64,000 nucleotides of DNA. It comes from Calditrichia bacterium (GTDB lineage Bacteria; Calditrichota; Calditrichia; RBG-13-44-9; J075). The notes below the pieces were generated by a model, which worked only from the letters and a program-made list of their open reading frames with translations, did not search any database and had not been told where the DNA came from. Made by a program: the position numbers and the translations under genes. The number at the start of each line of letters is the position of its first letter. Position 1 is the stretch's first letter. Location: NCBI GenBank assembly GCA_028284445.1, contig JANQRS010000002.1:59465-123464 (forward strand), in the 5' to 3' direction. Positions 11,201-18,825 of this stretch are shown here, piece by piece.

Positions 11201-11401
11201 CAATGGTTTGATTTACCGCAAACCCGCCTGGGTATGCGCTTTACCTGGAGATCATTGGATGAATTTTCTCCACGCTATTGCCCGACGGAAGTCGTGAATG
11301 ATATTGGCGTTTTGGAATGTGATCCAATGGCCGATGGCTTCTCGAACGGCAACGAATGGGAAATCAGAACTTACCTTCACTTCAACATCGGTATGCAATA
11401 G
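8216..11401 (+). CDS. Clan GH-A glycosidase fused to a predicted outer-membrane beta-barrel
   Basis: The 1061-residue protein starts with a signal peptide (about 1-36, ending LLAQ). Residues 40-425 form a TIM-barrel glycosidase of clan GH-A (GH2/GH5/GH72-like): the acid/base is probably E184 in YLLGNEN and the nucleophile E285 in ILFTEFGSDA, about 100 residues apart as usual in this clan. After about residue 500 the sequence changes to long alternating amphipathic strands rich in G, W, Y, D and N to the last residues, typical of an outer-membrane beta-barrel. The fusion would place a glucan-cleaving or transglycosylating domain on a pore. The start has a strong site (GAGGAG). It lies between the phosphorylase and the repeat lipoprotein with gaps of 73 and 61 bp, suggesting one operon. 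The exact GH family is unknown, and the barrel call is by pattern only. Confidence 0.75.
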   Translation: MISAQSRSTRFATGLWSAAIVPALLLFCLTTELLAQSNKVEIVSDNSGMRLQVDGKDFMVNGMNWDYFPIGTNYSYSLWAQPDELIQAALDAEMSLLRGMGVNAVRVYTGIPPKWVRYMYENYGVYTMLNHSFGRYGLPLDGAFVSNTEYDDPRVRELLLAEVTAMVNEFKDVPGILMYLLGNENNYGLFWEGAETEDIPVEDRKSTKRARHMYVLFNDAAKAMKAIDRSVPVAMCNGDLQFMDIIVEECQDVDIFGTNVYRGLSFGDAFERVKNEFNKPILFTEFGSDAFNARANAEDQYSQAKYMVANWKEIYENASGLGKAGNSIGGFTFQFSDGWWKFGQTKNLFVHDNNASWENGGYEFDHELGENNMNEEWFGICAKGPTNSEGLYQLFPRAAYYALKKAHGLDPYSSGTTLKSIDKHFDSILLMDAVLEARGDAAALVGEQTGGVRISGMRFELTSFSTGGDLITTPDNAVAGEAEYPDELGFDHLQSFYADIVAQPTPNVRGSISLNVLGNVAENPIDEIFYENSGRPERVRSDEGSLELSSLNRVRVYNANVSWSSRLFDLEGFYRTGHYHWGYEGDFFGLYPEANYGPNIDIYNGIAPVGLEMHGKRNFNGLKVAFGPELWWGANPAILLKYSRQVGKMKLTGIYHDDLDEQAPAVSSFAVPVPPTRRATLHMETKIGGLGVDVGGIWAGDNWVGQTFQLVDGTSGNYDVLQDEIKDSDTFGGKLKLTFSKGPWNWYASGAVMGLVANGGADYTQTFTGWRLKDSGSGNQYNFLSGITYITGNWTIAPNFLWQKPIEGPIPGDVQAPGRPRNILDDPFAVRGNRETTAGEILITYDPTPGSWMYAWDSDMAEDASLAFNLGFVYRSQPTTQDAAIGILGDGRSTFPFDGAPPARDLWEAHARIISKSSPGQGIIANLYAGEAEPNGDDERLITRYGGDIRFIYNSYKLTTMAKIDDWGPYDYHRDFNLTYPLQLMADLSTVVGKPQWFDLPQTRLGMRFTWRSLDEFSPRYCPTEVVNDIGVLECDPMADGFSNGNEWEIRTYLHFNIGMQ

Positions 11402-11462
11402 GGAATCCGAGTCATGAAAAATCTTAATGAAAAGAACAACATTATATATCGAGAGGTAAGAA

Positions 11463-14453
11463 ATGACTGTTAAGAATTTACTTCGCCTCATAAATGCGCT
11501 CTTAATTGCGCTGGTAATTGGATTTGTCGGATGTGAACGGGAGCTGGATATGTTGGAACCAGCTGCGTTTCCAACGACCGGTGACGTATTTATCGATGGA
11601 TTTAGTGGCGGCCTCGATTATCAAGCGTTTTCCAACACCAAGCTGGATGCGATTACAATTGATCCGGATGAAAAATTTTCCGGCGAGTCCTCCATGCGAA
11701 TTACGGTGCCGAGCGAAGGTGATCCATCGGGCTTCTTTTCCGGTGGTGCACTGGTGGCACCGGGTGGTCGTAACCTTTCCGGATACGATGCACTTACATT
11801 CTGGGCGAGGGCCAGCATTGGCGCGCCGCTTGGCCTGGTAGGATTTGGAAATGATAACTCCGGCGCTTCGTTGTATCCTGCTGCCCGTACCGATATTGTC
11901 CTCACCACCACCTGGCAGAAATACGTGATTCCGATCCCGGACGCTGCCAAGCTGACGGCGGAAAAGGGCATGTTCCAGTTTTCCGTCGGGGCCTTCGAAG
12001 GCGCTGGATTTAACGTCTGGTTCGATGAAATTCAGTTTGAAAGATTGGGCACCATTGCTCAGCCGCGAGCTATCGTTACTTCTCCTGCCATTACCGGCGA
12101 AGTTGGTGAAACGATCAGTGCCGGGGTTACCGGCGTGATCTATGATGTAAATGGCAGCGACGTTACCGTGCTGGCTGCACCGGCATATTTCACTTTTGGC
12201 TCTTCCGATGAATCAGTTGCAACCATCGACGCTCAAGGCAATGTCGTCGGTGTTGGCGTGGGCACCGCCGAGATCACCGTGAGATTAGGTGCTGCTATTG
12301 TGGCCAATAACATCTCCGTTAACGTTGTTCCGGCAGCGCCGCGGCCGACCACAACTGCGCCAACTCCGACTGCTGATCCGGCAGACGTAATTTCGATGTT
12401 CAGCAATGCCTATAACAATGTCCTAATCGACACCTGGGATACCGGTTGGGAATTCTCCACGGCAGATGTGCAGGATATTCTGGTCTCCGGGGATGATGTC
12501 AAGAAGTATACAAATCTCAATTTCGTGGGAATTGAATTTGCCAGTCAAACCATTAATGCCTCTGAAATGACCCATTTCCATCTCGATATCTGGACTCCGG
12601 ATCCGACAGCAGCAGCGGCGTTCAAGGTTCTGCTGGTTGATTTTGGGGCAAACAATGTCTTCGACGGCGGCGACGACTCTTCACATGAACTGACATTTAC
12701 CAGTCCACAGCTGACCACCGAGAACTGGATCAGCCTCGATATTCCTTTAAGCAACTTTACCGGATTGGTCAATCGCGCAAACCTGGCGCAGCTGGTATTA
12801 TCCGGCGATCTCAGCACCGTCTACGTCGACAACGTCTACTTCTATGAAGGCGAAGTGACCGGCGGTGGTGAACCGGCAGAAGCAGCGCCTACGCCGACGG
12901 TTGATCCGGCAGATGTGATTTCCCTCTTCAGCAATGCTTATACCAACGTTACCGTGGATACCTGGTCTGCGGAGTGGGATAATGCCGATGTCGCTGATGT
13001 TCAGGTCTTCGGTAACGACACCAAGCTCTATACCAACATGGTATTTGCCGGTGTCGAATTTACCTCCCAAACTGTTGATGCAACAGCCATGACCCATTTC
13101 CATATGGATGTCTGGACGCCGGATCCGACGGCACTGCCTGCCACATTCAAAGTCAAGCTGGTTGATTTTGGCGCAGATGGCGCATTTGACGGCGGCGATG
13201 ATGTTGAGCACGAATTGACCTTCGACGCATCAACCAATCCGGCTCTGGCCACCGGCAGCTGGGTTGGCATCGACGTACCGCTGAGTGATTTCGTTGGGCT
13301 GACGACCAGGGCAAATATGGCCCAGATGATCCTCTCCAGTGACCCTGGTTCCGTCTATGTCGACAACGTCTATTTCTATACGGGTGACGGCAATACACCA
13401 ACCGAACCGACCGAAGCAGCGCCCGCACCAACGGAAGCGGCGGCAGATGTGATTTCGCTGTTCAGTAATGCTTATACCAATGTCACGGTGGATACTTGGT
13501 CTGCTGAATGGGATGATGCTGACGTTGCCGATGTGCAGGTGGTTGGTGATGACACCAAGCTCTATACCAATCTGGTATTTGCCGGTGTTGAATTTACCTC
13601 GCAGACCATCGACGTTACCGGAATGACTCACTTCTCAATGGATATATGGACCCCGAGTTCTACCGCACCGCCGGCATCCTTCCGTTTGAAGCTGGTCGAT
13701 TTTGGCCCGGACGGCGCATTTGATGGTGGCGATGATACTGAGCATGAAATAACTCTTGATGAGACTACCATCCCGGCGATCAGCAGCGGTAGCTGGATTT
13801 CAATCGATATTCCGCTGACGGATTTCGTTAATCTGACGACCAGGGAACATATGGCTCAAATGATTATTTCCAGCGAGCTGAGTACGATTTACGTCGACAA
13901 TGTCTACTTTTACAACTCGAATATGGCGACCGAGCCAGGTGAGGCTGCACCAACGCCGACCTTGCCGGCCGCTGACGTCATTTCGCTGTTCAGCAATGCC
14001 TATACCAATGTTACGGTGGATACCTGGTCTGCGGAATGGGACAATGCCGATGTCGCCGATGTGCAGGTTGTTGGTGATGACACCAAATTGTATACCAGCA
14101 TGGTTTTCGCCGGGATCGAATTTACTTCCCAGACCATTGACGCAACTGCCATGACCCACTTCCATATGAATGTCTGGACGCCTGATCCCTCTGCACTTCC
14201 GGCAGTCTTCAAGGTGAAGCTGGTGGATTTCGGTGCCGATGGCGCTTTTGACGGCGGTGATGACGCCGAGCATGAGCTGACATTCGATGCCAATTCGACA
14301 CCGGCATTGGTGACCGGCCAATGGATCACTTTTGATATTCCTCTCGCGGACTTCACCGGCCTGGTGACAAGAGGTCATCTCGCCCAGATCGTTATTGTTG
14401 CTGATCCGGGTCCGAACACTGTCTACATCGATAACGTCCTGCTTCATCAATAG
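11463..14453 (+). CDS. Four-repeat carbohydrate-binding-type lipoprotein
   Basis: The protein has 996 residues with a lipoprotein signal (IGFVGC, Cys about 24). An N-terminal jelly-roll-like domain (about 38-195) resembles CBM11/CBM4-type modules. A Big_2 Ig-like domain follows (about 205-290), then four copies of a module of about 170 residues (about 298-470, 473-645, 650-825, 828-996). Each module begins with a PTP-rich linker, then ADVIS(L/M)FSNAY, and ends VYVDNVYFY. Modules of this type occur in laminarin-related proteins of marine Bacteroidota. It has no catalytic motif, so a surface glucan-binding role in place of SusD/SGBP is the best inference. It ends the first operon; a terminator follows at 14468-14500. 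The start has GAGAGG 8 bp upstream. Confidence 0.75.
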   Translation: MTVKNLLRLINALLIALVIGFVGCERELDMLEPAAFPTTGDVFIDGFSGGLDYQAFSNTKLDAITIDPDEKFSGESSMRITVPSEGDPSGFFSGGALVAPGGRNLSGYDALTFWARASIGAPLGLVGFGNDNSGASLYPAARTDIVLTTTWQKYVIPIPDAAKLTAEKGMFQFSVGAFEGAGFNVWFDEIQFERLGTIAQPRAIVTSPAITGEVGETISAGVTGVIYDVNGSDVTVLAAPAYFTFGSSDESVATIDAQGNVVGVGVGTAEITVRLGAAIVANNISVNVVPAAPRPTTTAPTPTADPADVISMFSNAYNNVLIDTWDTGWEFSTADVQDILVSGDDVKKYTNLNFVGIEFASQTINASEMTHFHLDIWTPDPTAAAAFKVLLVDFGANNVFDGGDDSSHELTFTSPQLTTENWISLDIPLSNFTGLVNRANLAQLVLSGDLSTVYVDNVYFYEGEVTGGGEPAEAAPTPTVDPADVISLFSNAYTNVTVDTWSAEWDNADVADVQVFGNDTKLYTNMVFAGVEFTSQTVDATAMTHFHMDVWTPDPTALPATFKVKLVDFGADGAFDGGDDVEHELTFDASTNPALATGSWVGIDVPLSDFVGLTTRANMAQMILSSDPGSVYVDNVYFYTGDGNTPTEPTEAAPAPTEAAADVISLFSNAYTNVTVDTWSAEWDDADVADVQVVGDDTKLYTNLVFAGVEFTSQTIDVTGMTHFSMDIWTPSSTAPPASFRLKLVDFGPDGAFDGGDDTEHEITLDETTIPAISSGSWISIDIPLTDFVNLTTREHMAQMIISSELSTIYVDNVYFYNSNMATEPGEAAPTPTLPAADVISLFSNAYTNVTVDTWSAEWDNADVADVQVVGDDTKLYTSMVFAGIEFTSQTIDATAMTHFHMNVWTPDPSALPAVFKVKLVDFGADGAFDGGDDAEHELTFDANSTPALVTGQWITFDIPLADFTGLVTRGHLAQIVIVADPGPNTVYIDNVLLHQ
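12355..14450 (+). repeat. Internal tandem repeats of about 520-530 bp within the lipoprotein gene
   Basis: Four in-frame copies begin near 12355, 12883, 13417 and 13945. Copies 2, 3 and 4 share long nearly identical DNA runs, for example around GCAATGC(T/C)TATACCAA and the GACACCAA(G/A) block, while copy 1 is more diverged. This pattern points to recent duplication or gene conversion of the last three units. Confidence 0.85.
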
Positions 14454-14467
14454 ATATGCCAACAGCT

Positions 14468-14500
14468 TCCAGCCAATCATTGCATTGGCTGGAGGGTTTT
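14468..14500 (+). terminator. Rho-independent terminator after the lipoprotein gene
   Basis: A 10-bp perfect stem TCCAGCCAAT / ATTGGCTGGA with a 6-nt loop is followed by GGGTTTT. It begins 15 bp after the stop codon at 14453 and would end the phosphorylase-barrel-lipoprotein transcript. Confidence 0.7.
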
Positions 14501-14517
14501 GATGTCTGGAAAACTAC

Positions 14518-14717
14518 AAAGATTAATTAGACAGGATGAACAGGGACGACAAGATAGGACAAGACCTGTCGGAAGCAATCTGTCTATCCTGTTAATCTTG
14601 TGGATCCTGTCAAAAAGAAAGATTAATTAGGCCGGATGAACAGGGACGACAAGATAGGACAAGACCTGTCGGCAGCAATTTGTCTATCCTGTTAATCTTG
14701 TAGATCCTGTCAAAAAG
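14518..14717. repeat. 100-bp tandem duplication of an ATCCTGT-type element
   Basis: Two copies with a period of exactly 100 bp (GATTAATTAG at 14521 and 14621) differ at only a few positions. Each copy carries an imperfect inverted repeat (ACAGGATGAACAGG near one end, ATCCTGTTAATC near the other) and ends GATCCTGTCAAAAAG. Elements with the TAATCTTGTnnATCCTGTC core occur dispersed in many bacterial genomes. The second copy runs straight into the ribosome-binding site of the GH16 gene. Confidence 0.8.
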
Positions 14718-14728
14718 AGAGGATTATC

Positions 14729-15550
14729 ATGATCCGAAATAAAATCCTGAGAAACAAAATTGTGCTGATGATTGCCGCAATCTTCCTCCTTGCTGCATGC
14801 AGCAGCAGCTCCGAACCGGATGAAATGGAATGGGAACTGGTTTGGGAAGATAATTTTGACGGCCCTGCCGGGCAATCGCCCGATCCTGCTAAATGGGGGT
14901 TTGACATTGGCACTGATTGGGGAAACGCCCAGCTTGAGTACGACACTGACCGCCCGGAAAATGCCTCGCTCGATGGACAGGGTAATTTAGCCATTGTTGC
15001 CAGAGCTGAGTCGTTTCAGGGCCGGAATTATACTTCCGCGCGAATGCTTACCAAAGATCTCTTTGAAACAACCTATGGGCGCTTTGAAGCAAGAATGCAG
15101 CTTCCCTGGGGGCAGGGCATGTGGCCGGCGTTTTGGCTGCTGGGGGCAAATATTGATGACGTTGGCTGGCCGGATTGCGGTGAGATTGACATCATGGAAT
15201 ATCGCGGACAGGAACCGAGCAAGATTCATGGCAGTCTGCACGGTCCCGGCTACTCCGGCGGTAATCCGGTGACCAGGAGTTACGACCTTCCCAACGCCCG
15301 CTTTGATACCGGTTTTCATGTGTTTGCGGTGGAGTGGAGTGCTGAAACCATCAGGTGGTTTGTGAACGATACCATCTATCAAACAGTGCGGCCGGCTGAG
15401 GTGCCCGGAGAATGGGTTTATGATCATCCTTTTTTCATCATTGTCAATCTTGCTGTAGGGGGCAATTATGTCGGGCCGCCTAACGCCAGCACGGTATTTC
15501 CGCAAACAATGCTGGTTGATTATGTCCGGGTGTATAAAGCGGCTCAGTGA
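14729..15550 (+). CDS. GH16 endo-beta-1,3-glucanase (laminarinase), lipoprotein
   Basis: This enzyme would cut internal beta-1,3 links of laminarin with retention. The 273-residue product has a lipobox (FLLAAC, Cys24) and a single GH16 domain to the end. The catalytic signature GEIDIMEYRG is at 151-160, giving nucleophile E152, D154 and acid/base E157. The MEYRG form without the extra residue of lichenases fits laminarinase subfamilies (GH16_3 type). The conserved WPAFWLLG strand precedes it. AGAGAGGA lies before ATG 14729. It starts a second transcription group after the terminator and the tandem repeat; the symporter follows 61 bp later. Confidence 0.92.
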   Translation: MIRNKILRNKIVLMIAAIFLLAACSSSSEPDEMEWELVWEDNFDGPAGQSPDPAKWGFDIGTDWGNAQLEYDTDRPENASLDGQGNLAIVARAESFQGRNYTSARMLTKDLFETTYGRFEARMQLPWGQGMWPAFWLLGANIDDVGWPDCGEIDIMEYRGQEPSKIHGSLHGPGYSGGNPVTRSYDLPNARFDTGFHVFAVEWSAETIRWFVNDTIYQTVRPAEVPGEWVYDHPFFIIVNLAVGGNYVGPPNASTVFPQTMLVDYVRVYKAAQ

Positions 15551-15611
15551 TGGGGTGTTGTAGATAGCTCAATTTTTTCCAACCGCCAGACATATTTGAA
15601 AAGAGGTGCGA

Positions 15612-17078
15612 ATGGCAGATTCTACTCATCATAAAACAGCTTCGAAAGACAGTTTGTCCGCGGGAGAAAAGTTCGCCTATGGCCTTGGTTCCATCGTCAA
15701 TAATCTTTTGGGCGGCGCGATCGGATTTATGTCGATCGTGCTAAATGTAGGGCTGGGCATTAACCCGGCGCTGGTGGGCACACTTCAGGCAATTCCCCGC
15801 TTTACTGATGCATTAACAGATCCCATCATGGGATATGTTTCAGATAAGACCCGATCGCGATTCGGGAGACGAAGGCCCTACATATTTGTTGGGGCAATTT
15901 GCGTCGGTGTCACATTCGCCCTGATGTGGCAATTACCGGAAGGCCATAGTGAAATGTTCTATTTCTGGTTCTTCCTTGCCGGCTCCATTGTTTTCTACAT
16001 GTTCTACACCATTTTTGCGACACCCTGGGTGGCGCTGGGATACGAATTGACCTCTGACTATCATGAGCGTACCCGCTTGATGGCCGTGATGAATTTTATG
16101 GGACAATTCGCCTGGATCTCCTTGCCGTGGTTTTATGCAATCATGGAAAACGATCGCCTATTCTCCGATTCGGTGGAAGGTGCGCGCACCCTGGCAATTG
16201 TCATTGGCATCTTCGTTGCCGTGGTAGGAATCATGCCGGCGATCTTCCTGCGCGAGCGCTTTGTCGCTGAAGAGGAGACAGATGAGGATAAAGTCTCATT
16301 GTTTGAAGGGATCAAGAATAATGTTGCCCTATTCTTCCAGGGGCTGGTAACCACGTTAAAACAACGTGAATTTCTCAAGCTCTGCGCCGGCACATTCTTC
16401 CTTTTCAACGGCATTATGCTGGTGGGCGCCTTCAGCTCTTACATCACGATTTTTTATGTGAGCGGTGGCGATACCGATATGGGCGCACGCTATATGGGAA
16501 TTTTTGGAACGATCAATACCGCCGCTACCCTCCTTGCCATCGTGGTTGTGACCTGGCTATCCACCAAGCTTGGCAAGCGACGGACCTTTGTTGTGGCCAC
16601 CTTCGTTACCCTGCTTGGCAGCCTCCTGAAGTGGTTCTGCTACGATCCGCTGGTTCCCTGGAAAGTCCTGCTGCCGGCGCCTTTTATTGCCGTTGGTATG
16701 GGAGCGCTATTCACCTTGATGGGGTCTATGATTGCAGACGTCTGCGATATGGATGAGCTGGAAACCGGCGAGCGCCGTGAGGGAATGTTCGGTTCCATTT
16801 ACTGGTGGATGGTGAAGCTGGGCATGGCCCTGGCATTTGGCATGTCCGGATATTTGTTGAATGCAACCGGTTTTGATGTCGAAATGCTTGGCGCACAGAC
16901 GTCTTCGACCTTCTTCTGGATGCGGGTTTGCGACGTGGTCATTCCGGTCGTTGCTGCGGCATTATCGATATGGGCTGTTGCATCATTTCGCATCACCGAA
17001 GAGCGATCCTTCGAAATTCGGGAGCAGCTTGAAGAAAGGCGCCGCAACAAAGCAGCCGGCGAACCCCAGGTTGCGTGA
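15612..17078 (+). CDS. GPH-family sugar:cation symporter (MFS)
   Basis: This inner-membrane protein of the glycoside-pentoside-hexuronide:cation symporter family probably takes up glucose or gluco-oligosaccharides released by the neighbouring glucanases. It has about 488 residues and some 12 hydrophobic segments. The family pattern DALTDPIMGYVSD near residue 60 and DKTRSRFGRRRPY just after it are clear, and the matching second-half loop is present (ADVCDMDELETGERREG). The start at 15612 is preferred because AAGAGGTG (15601-15608) is its ribosome-binding site and overlaps the alternative GTG at 15606. It lies between GH16 and the sugar-binding lipoprotein. The substrate is inferred from context. 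Confidence 0.9.
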   Translation: MADSTHHKTASKDSLSAGEKFAYGLGSIVNNLLGGAIGFMSIVLNVGLGINPALVGTLQAIPRFTDALTDPIMGYVSDKTRSRFGRRRPYIFVGAICVGVTFALMWQLPEGHSEMFYFWFFLAGSIVFYMFYTIFATPWVALGYELTSDYHERTRLMAVMNFMGQFAWISLPWFYAIMENDRLFSDSVEGARTLAIVIGIFVAVVGIMPAIFLRERFVAEEETDEDKVSLFEGIKNNVALFFQGLVTTLKQREFLKLCAGTFFLFNGIMLVGAFSSYITIFYVSGGDTDMGARYMGIFGTINTAATLLAIVVVTWLSTKLGKRRTFVVATFVTLLGSLLKWFCYDPLVPWKVLLPAPFIAVGMGALFTLMGSMIADVCDMDELETGERREGMFGSIYWWMVKLGMALAFGMSGYLLNATGFDVEMLGAQTSSTFFWMRVCDVVIPVVAAALSIWAVASFRITEERSFEIREQLEERRRNKAAGEPQVA

Positions 17079-17165
17079 TGTGTGTTGTGTTTGACTACAA
17101 CTGCACATTTTAAAGATGCGCTTTAACAGGATATTTGAAAAGCACCTTTTTGTATAAATTGCCTC

Positions 17166-17215
17166 TTTACCCACCCCTAAGTCCCTTCCCGGGAGGGGAT
17201 TTAGGGGTGGGTAAA
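17166..17215. repeat. C/G-rich palindromic element, copy 1
   Basis: Arms TTTACCCACCCCTAA (17166-17180) and TTAGGGGTGGGTAAA (17201-17215) are exactly complementary, and the centre is itself nearly palindromic. A close relative lies at 52376-52438 and the wider family at 21458, 37880, 40112, 41581 and 47014. An open frame from 17135 reads through it in phase with the next gene, which gives a false N-terminus. Confidence 0.8.
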
Positions 17216-17239
17216 GCGCCCAAAAAAAGGACTCAAATA

Positions 17240-18268
17240 ATGAATACACATAAGCTGTTTCAAATAGTGACGGCAGCATTGTTGATCTTTGTGACGATAA
17301 GCTGTCAGGACGTTGCTGATGAAATTGTCGGGAAGAAACCGGCAGATGCCCGCACAATTAACATCACGATGATTGGTAAGAGTAAGGCCAATCCGGTATT
17401 TCTTACAGCGAGGAAGGGGGCAGAAGCGGCCGCCAGGGACCTCTCCGATAAATATAGCAAAATTGAGGTGAATATCGATTGGCGTACGCCCAAAACGGAG
17501 AGTGCTGAACAACAGGCTGAGCGAATTCAAACGGCGGTGGAAGACGGCACGGATGCGATCCTGGTATCCTGTTCGGATGATTCGATTCTCACTGCCGCTA
17601 TCAATAAGGCCGTCGATAGCGGCGTTCCGGTGATGACCTTCGATAGTGATGCGCCGGGTTCAAAGCGCTTTGCATTCTACGGACCGGATGATGTTGAAGT
17701 TGGCGAGAAAATCACCAATAAACTTGCGGAGCTTATCGGTGAAAATGGTCAGATAGCGATTTTGGGCGGGAATCAGAATGCCCCGAACCTCCGCCAACGC
17801 GTAGCAGGCGTACGGAAAGCGGCTGAAGGCTATCCGGATATTGAGGTTGTCGGCGAGTTTTATCACGAGGAAACCGCTGAGGCCGCAGCTGCAGAAATGC
17901 TGCGTGTTGCTGAGGCCCATCCTAATCTCAAGGGATGGGCAATGGTAGGCGGATGGCCTTTCTTTGATGAGGCGTTGCTGAAGCAGTTGGAACCGGGTAA
18001 GGTGCGAATAGTCGCGGTAGACGCCTTGCCCATGCAATTGCCCTATATCGAAACCGGTATCGTCGATGTGTTTTTTGGGCAGCCGACCTTTAAATGGGGA
18101 GAAGTGTCCGTTCAGAAGATTGTAGAAAAAATTCATCTCGAAGAAGAAGTGGATGAATTTAATCAGATGAAGCTCATCCAGGTTTGGGAAGATAATCTTG
18201 GTGGCTGGTCGCGACAGCTTCGTGCATGGGGCTATGAGGATGTGCCACGAAAATACCTGGTTCTATGA
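17240..18268 (+). CDS. Sugar-binding lipoprotein (periplasmic binding protein, RbsB/LacI type)
   Basis: The 342-residue protein has a lipobox (VTISC, Cys22) and a periplasmic-binding fold of the Peripla_BP_4 kind, with ITMIGKSKANPVF at its start, DAILVSCSDD and VPVMTFDSDAP in the middle, and AMVGGWPFFDEAL near residue 230. The start is placed at ATG 17240 with AAGGA 9-13 bp upstream. An upstream in-frame GTG/ATG near 17135 only adds translated palindrome. No ABC permease or ATPase gene for sugars is nearby, so it may deliver sugar to the symporter or barrel, or signal to the sensor at 109; all of these are inference. Confidence 0.85.
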   Translation: MNTHKLFQIVTAALLIFVTISCQDVADEIVGKKPADARTINITMIGKSKANPVFLTARKGAEAAARDLSDKYSKIEVNIDWRTPKTESAEQQAERIQTAVEDGTDAILVSCSDDSILTAAINKAVDSGVPVMTFDSDAPGSKRFAFYGPDDVEVGEKITNKLAELIGENGQIAILGGNQNAPNLRQRVAGVRKAAEGYPDIEVVGEFYHEETAEAAAAEMLRVAEAHPNLKGWAMVGGWPFFDEALLKQLEPGKVRIVAVDALPMQLPYIETGIVDVFFGQPTFKWGEVSVQKIVEKIHLEEEVDEFNQMKLIQVWEDNLGGWSRQLRAWGYEDVPRKYLVL

Positions 18269-18323
18269 GCCAATCTTGGTCTTAATGCAATATAAAACAA
18301 TAACATAGATATGAGGTGCTTGT

Positions 18324-18809
18324 ATGGACCTTCCAGTTGTTAAAATGGATCATATTCTGTATGCGACAGATAATTCGAAAGACGCACAACATGCATTTGC
18401 GTACGCTGCGGCACTTGCCAGGCAATTCAATGCCAAGCTGACATTGCTACATGTTGTCCCGGAGTTTAAGGATATGGTCGCCTTCGATTTTGGGATAGAA
18501 CGATCTGTCGCCGCTCAAAAGTGGTTTTCGGTAAACAAAGATTATTATGAAGAGGTCAAACGCCAGGTTGAACAAATTGCGCAATCCAAATATGAGGGAG
18601 CGGCGGTTGAGGTTGAAGATGTGATCGTCGAGCGGGGAAACCCGGTTAAAATGATCCTTCAGGTGGCAAGGAATAAGGAATGTGACGCCATTGTGATGGG
18701 CGCAAAAGGACGTGGGGCACTGGAGGATGCCATGTTAGGTAGCACGATTAATGGTGTGATTCGCCGTTCCAGGATTCCCGTACTGGCGATAAGGCTAAAG
18801 TCAAATTGA
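18324..18809 (+). CDS. Universal stress protein, UspA family
   Basis: This is a small cytoplasmic protein of 161 residues with the Usp alpha/beta fold. It has the ATP-binding type pattern G-2x-G-9x-G-S/T in MGAKGRGALEDAMLGST (about 131-147), so it probably binds ATP. AGGTG precedes ATG 18324. It sits inside the glucan locus, 55 bp after the binding protein and 16 bp before the GH17 gene, so it is probably cotranscribed. Its link to glucan use is unknown. Confidence 0.9.
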   Translation: MDLPVVKMDHILYATDNSKDAQHAFAYAAALARQFNAKLTLLHVVPEFKDMVAFDFGIERSVAAQKWFSVNKDYYEEVKRQVEQIAQSKYEGAAVEVEDVIVERGNPVKMILQVARNKECDAIVMGAKGRGALEDAMLGSTINGVIRRSRIPVLAIRLKSN

Positions 18810-18825
18810 GAGTGAGAAAAATAAG

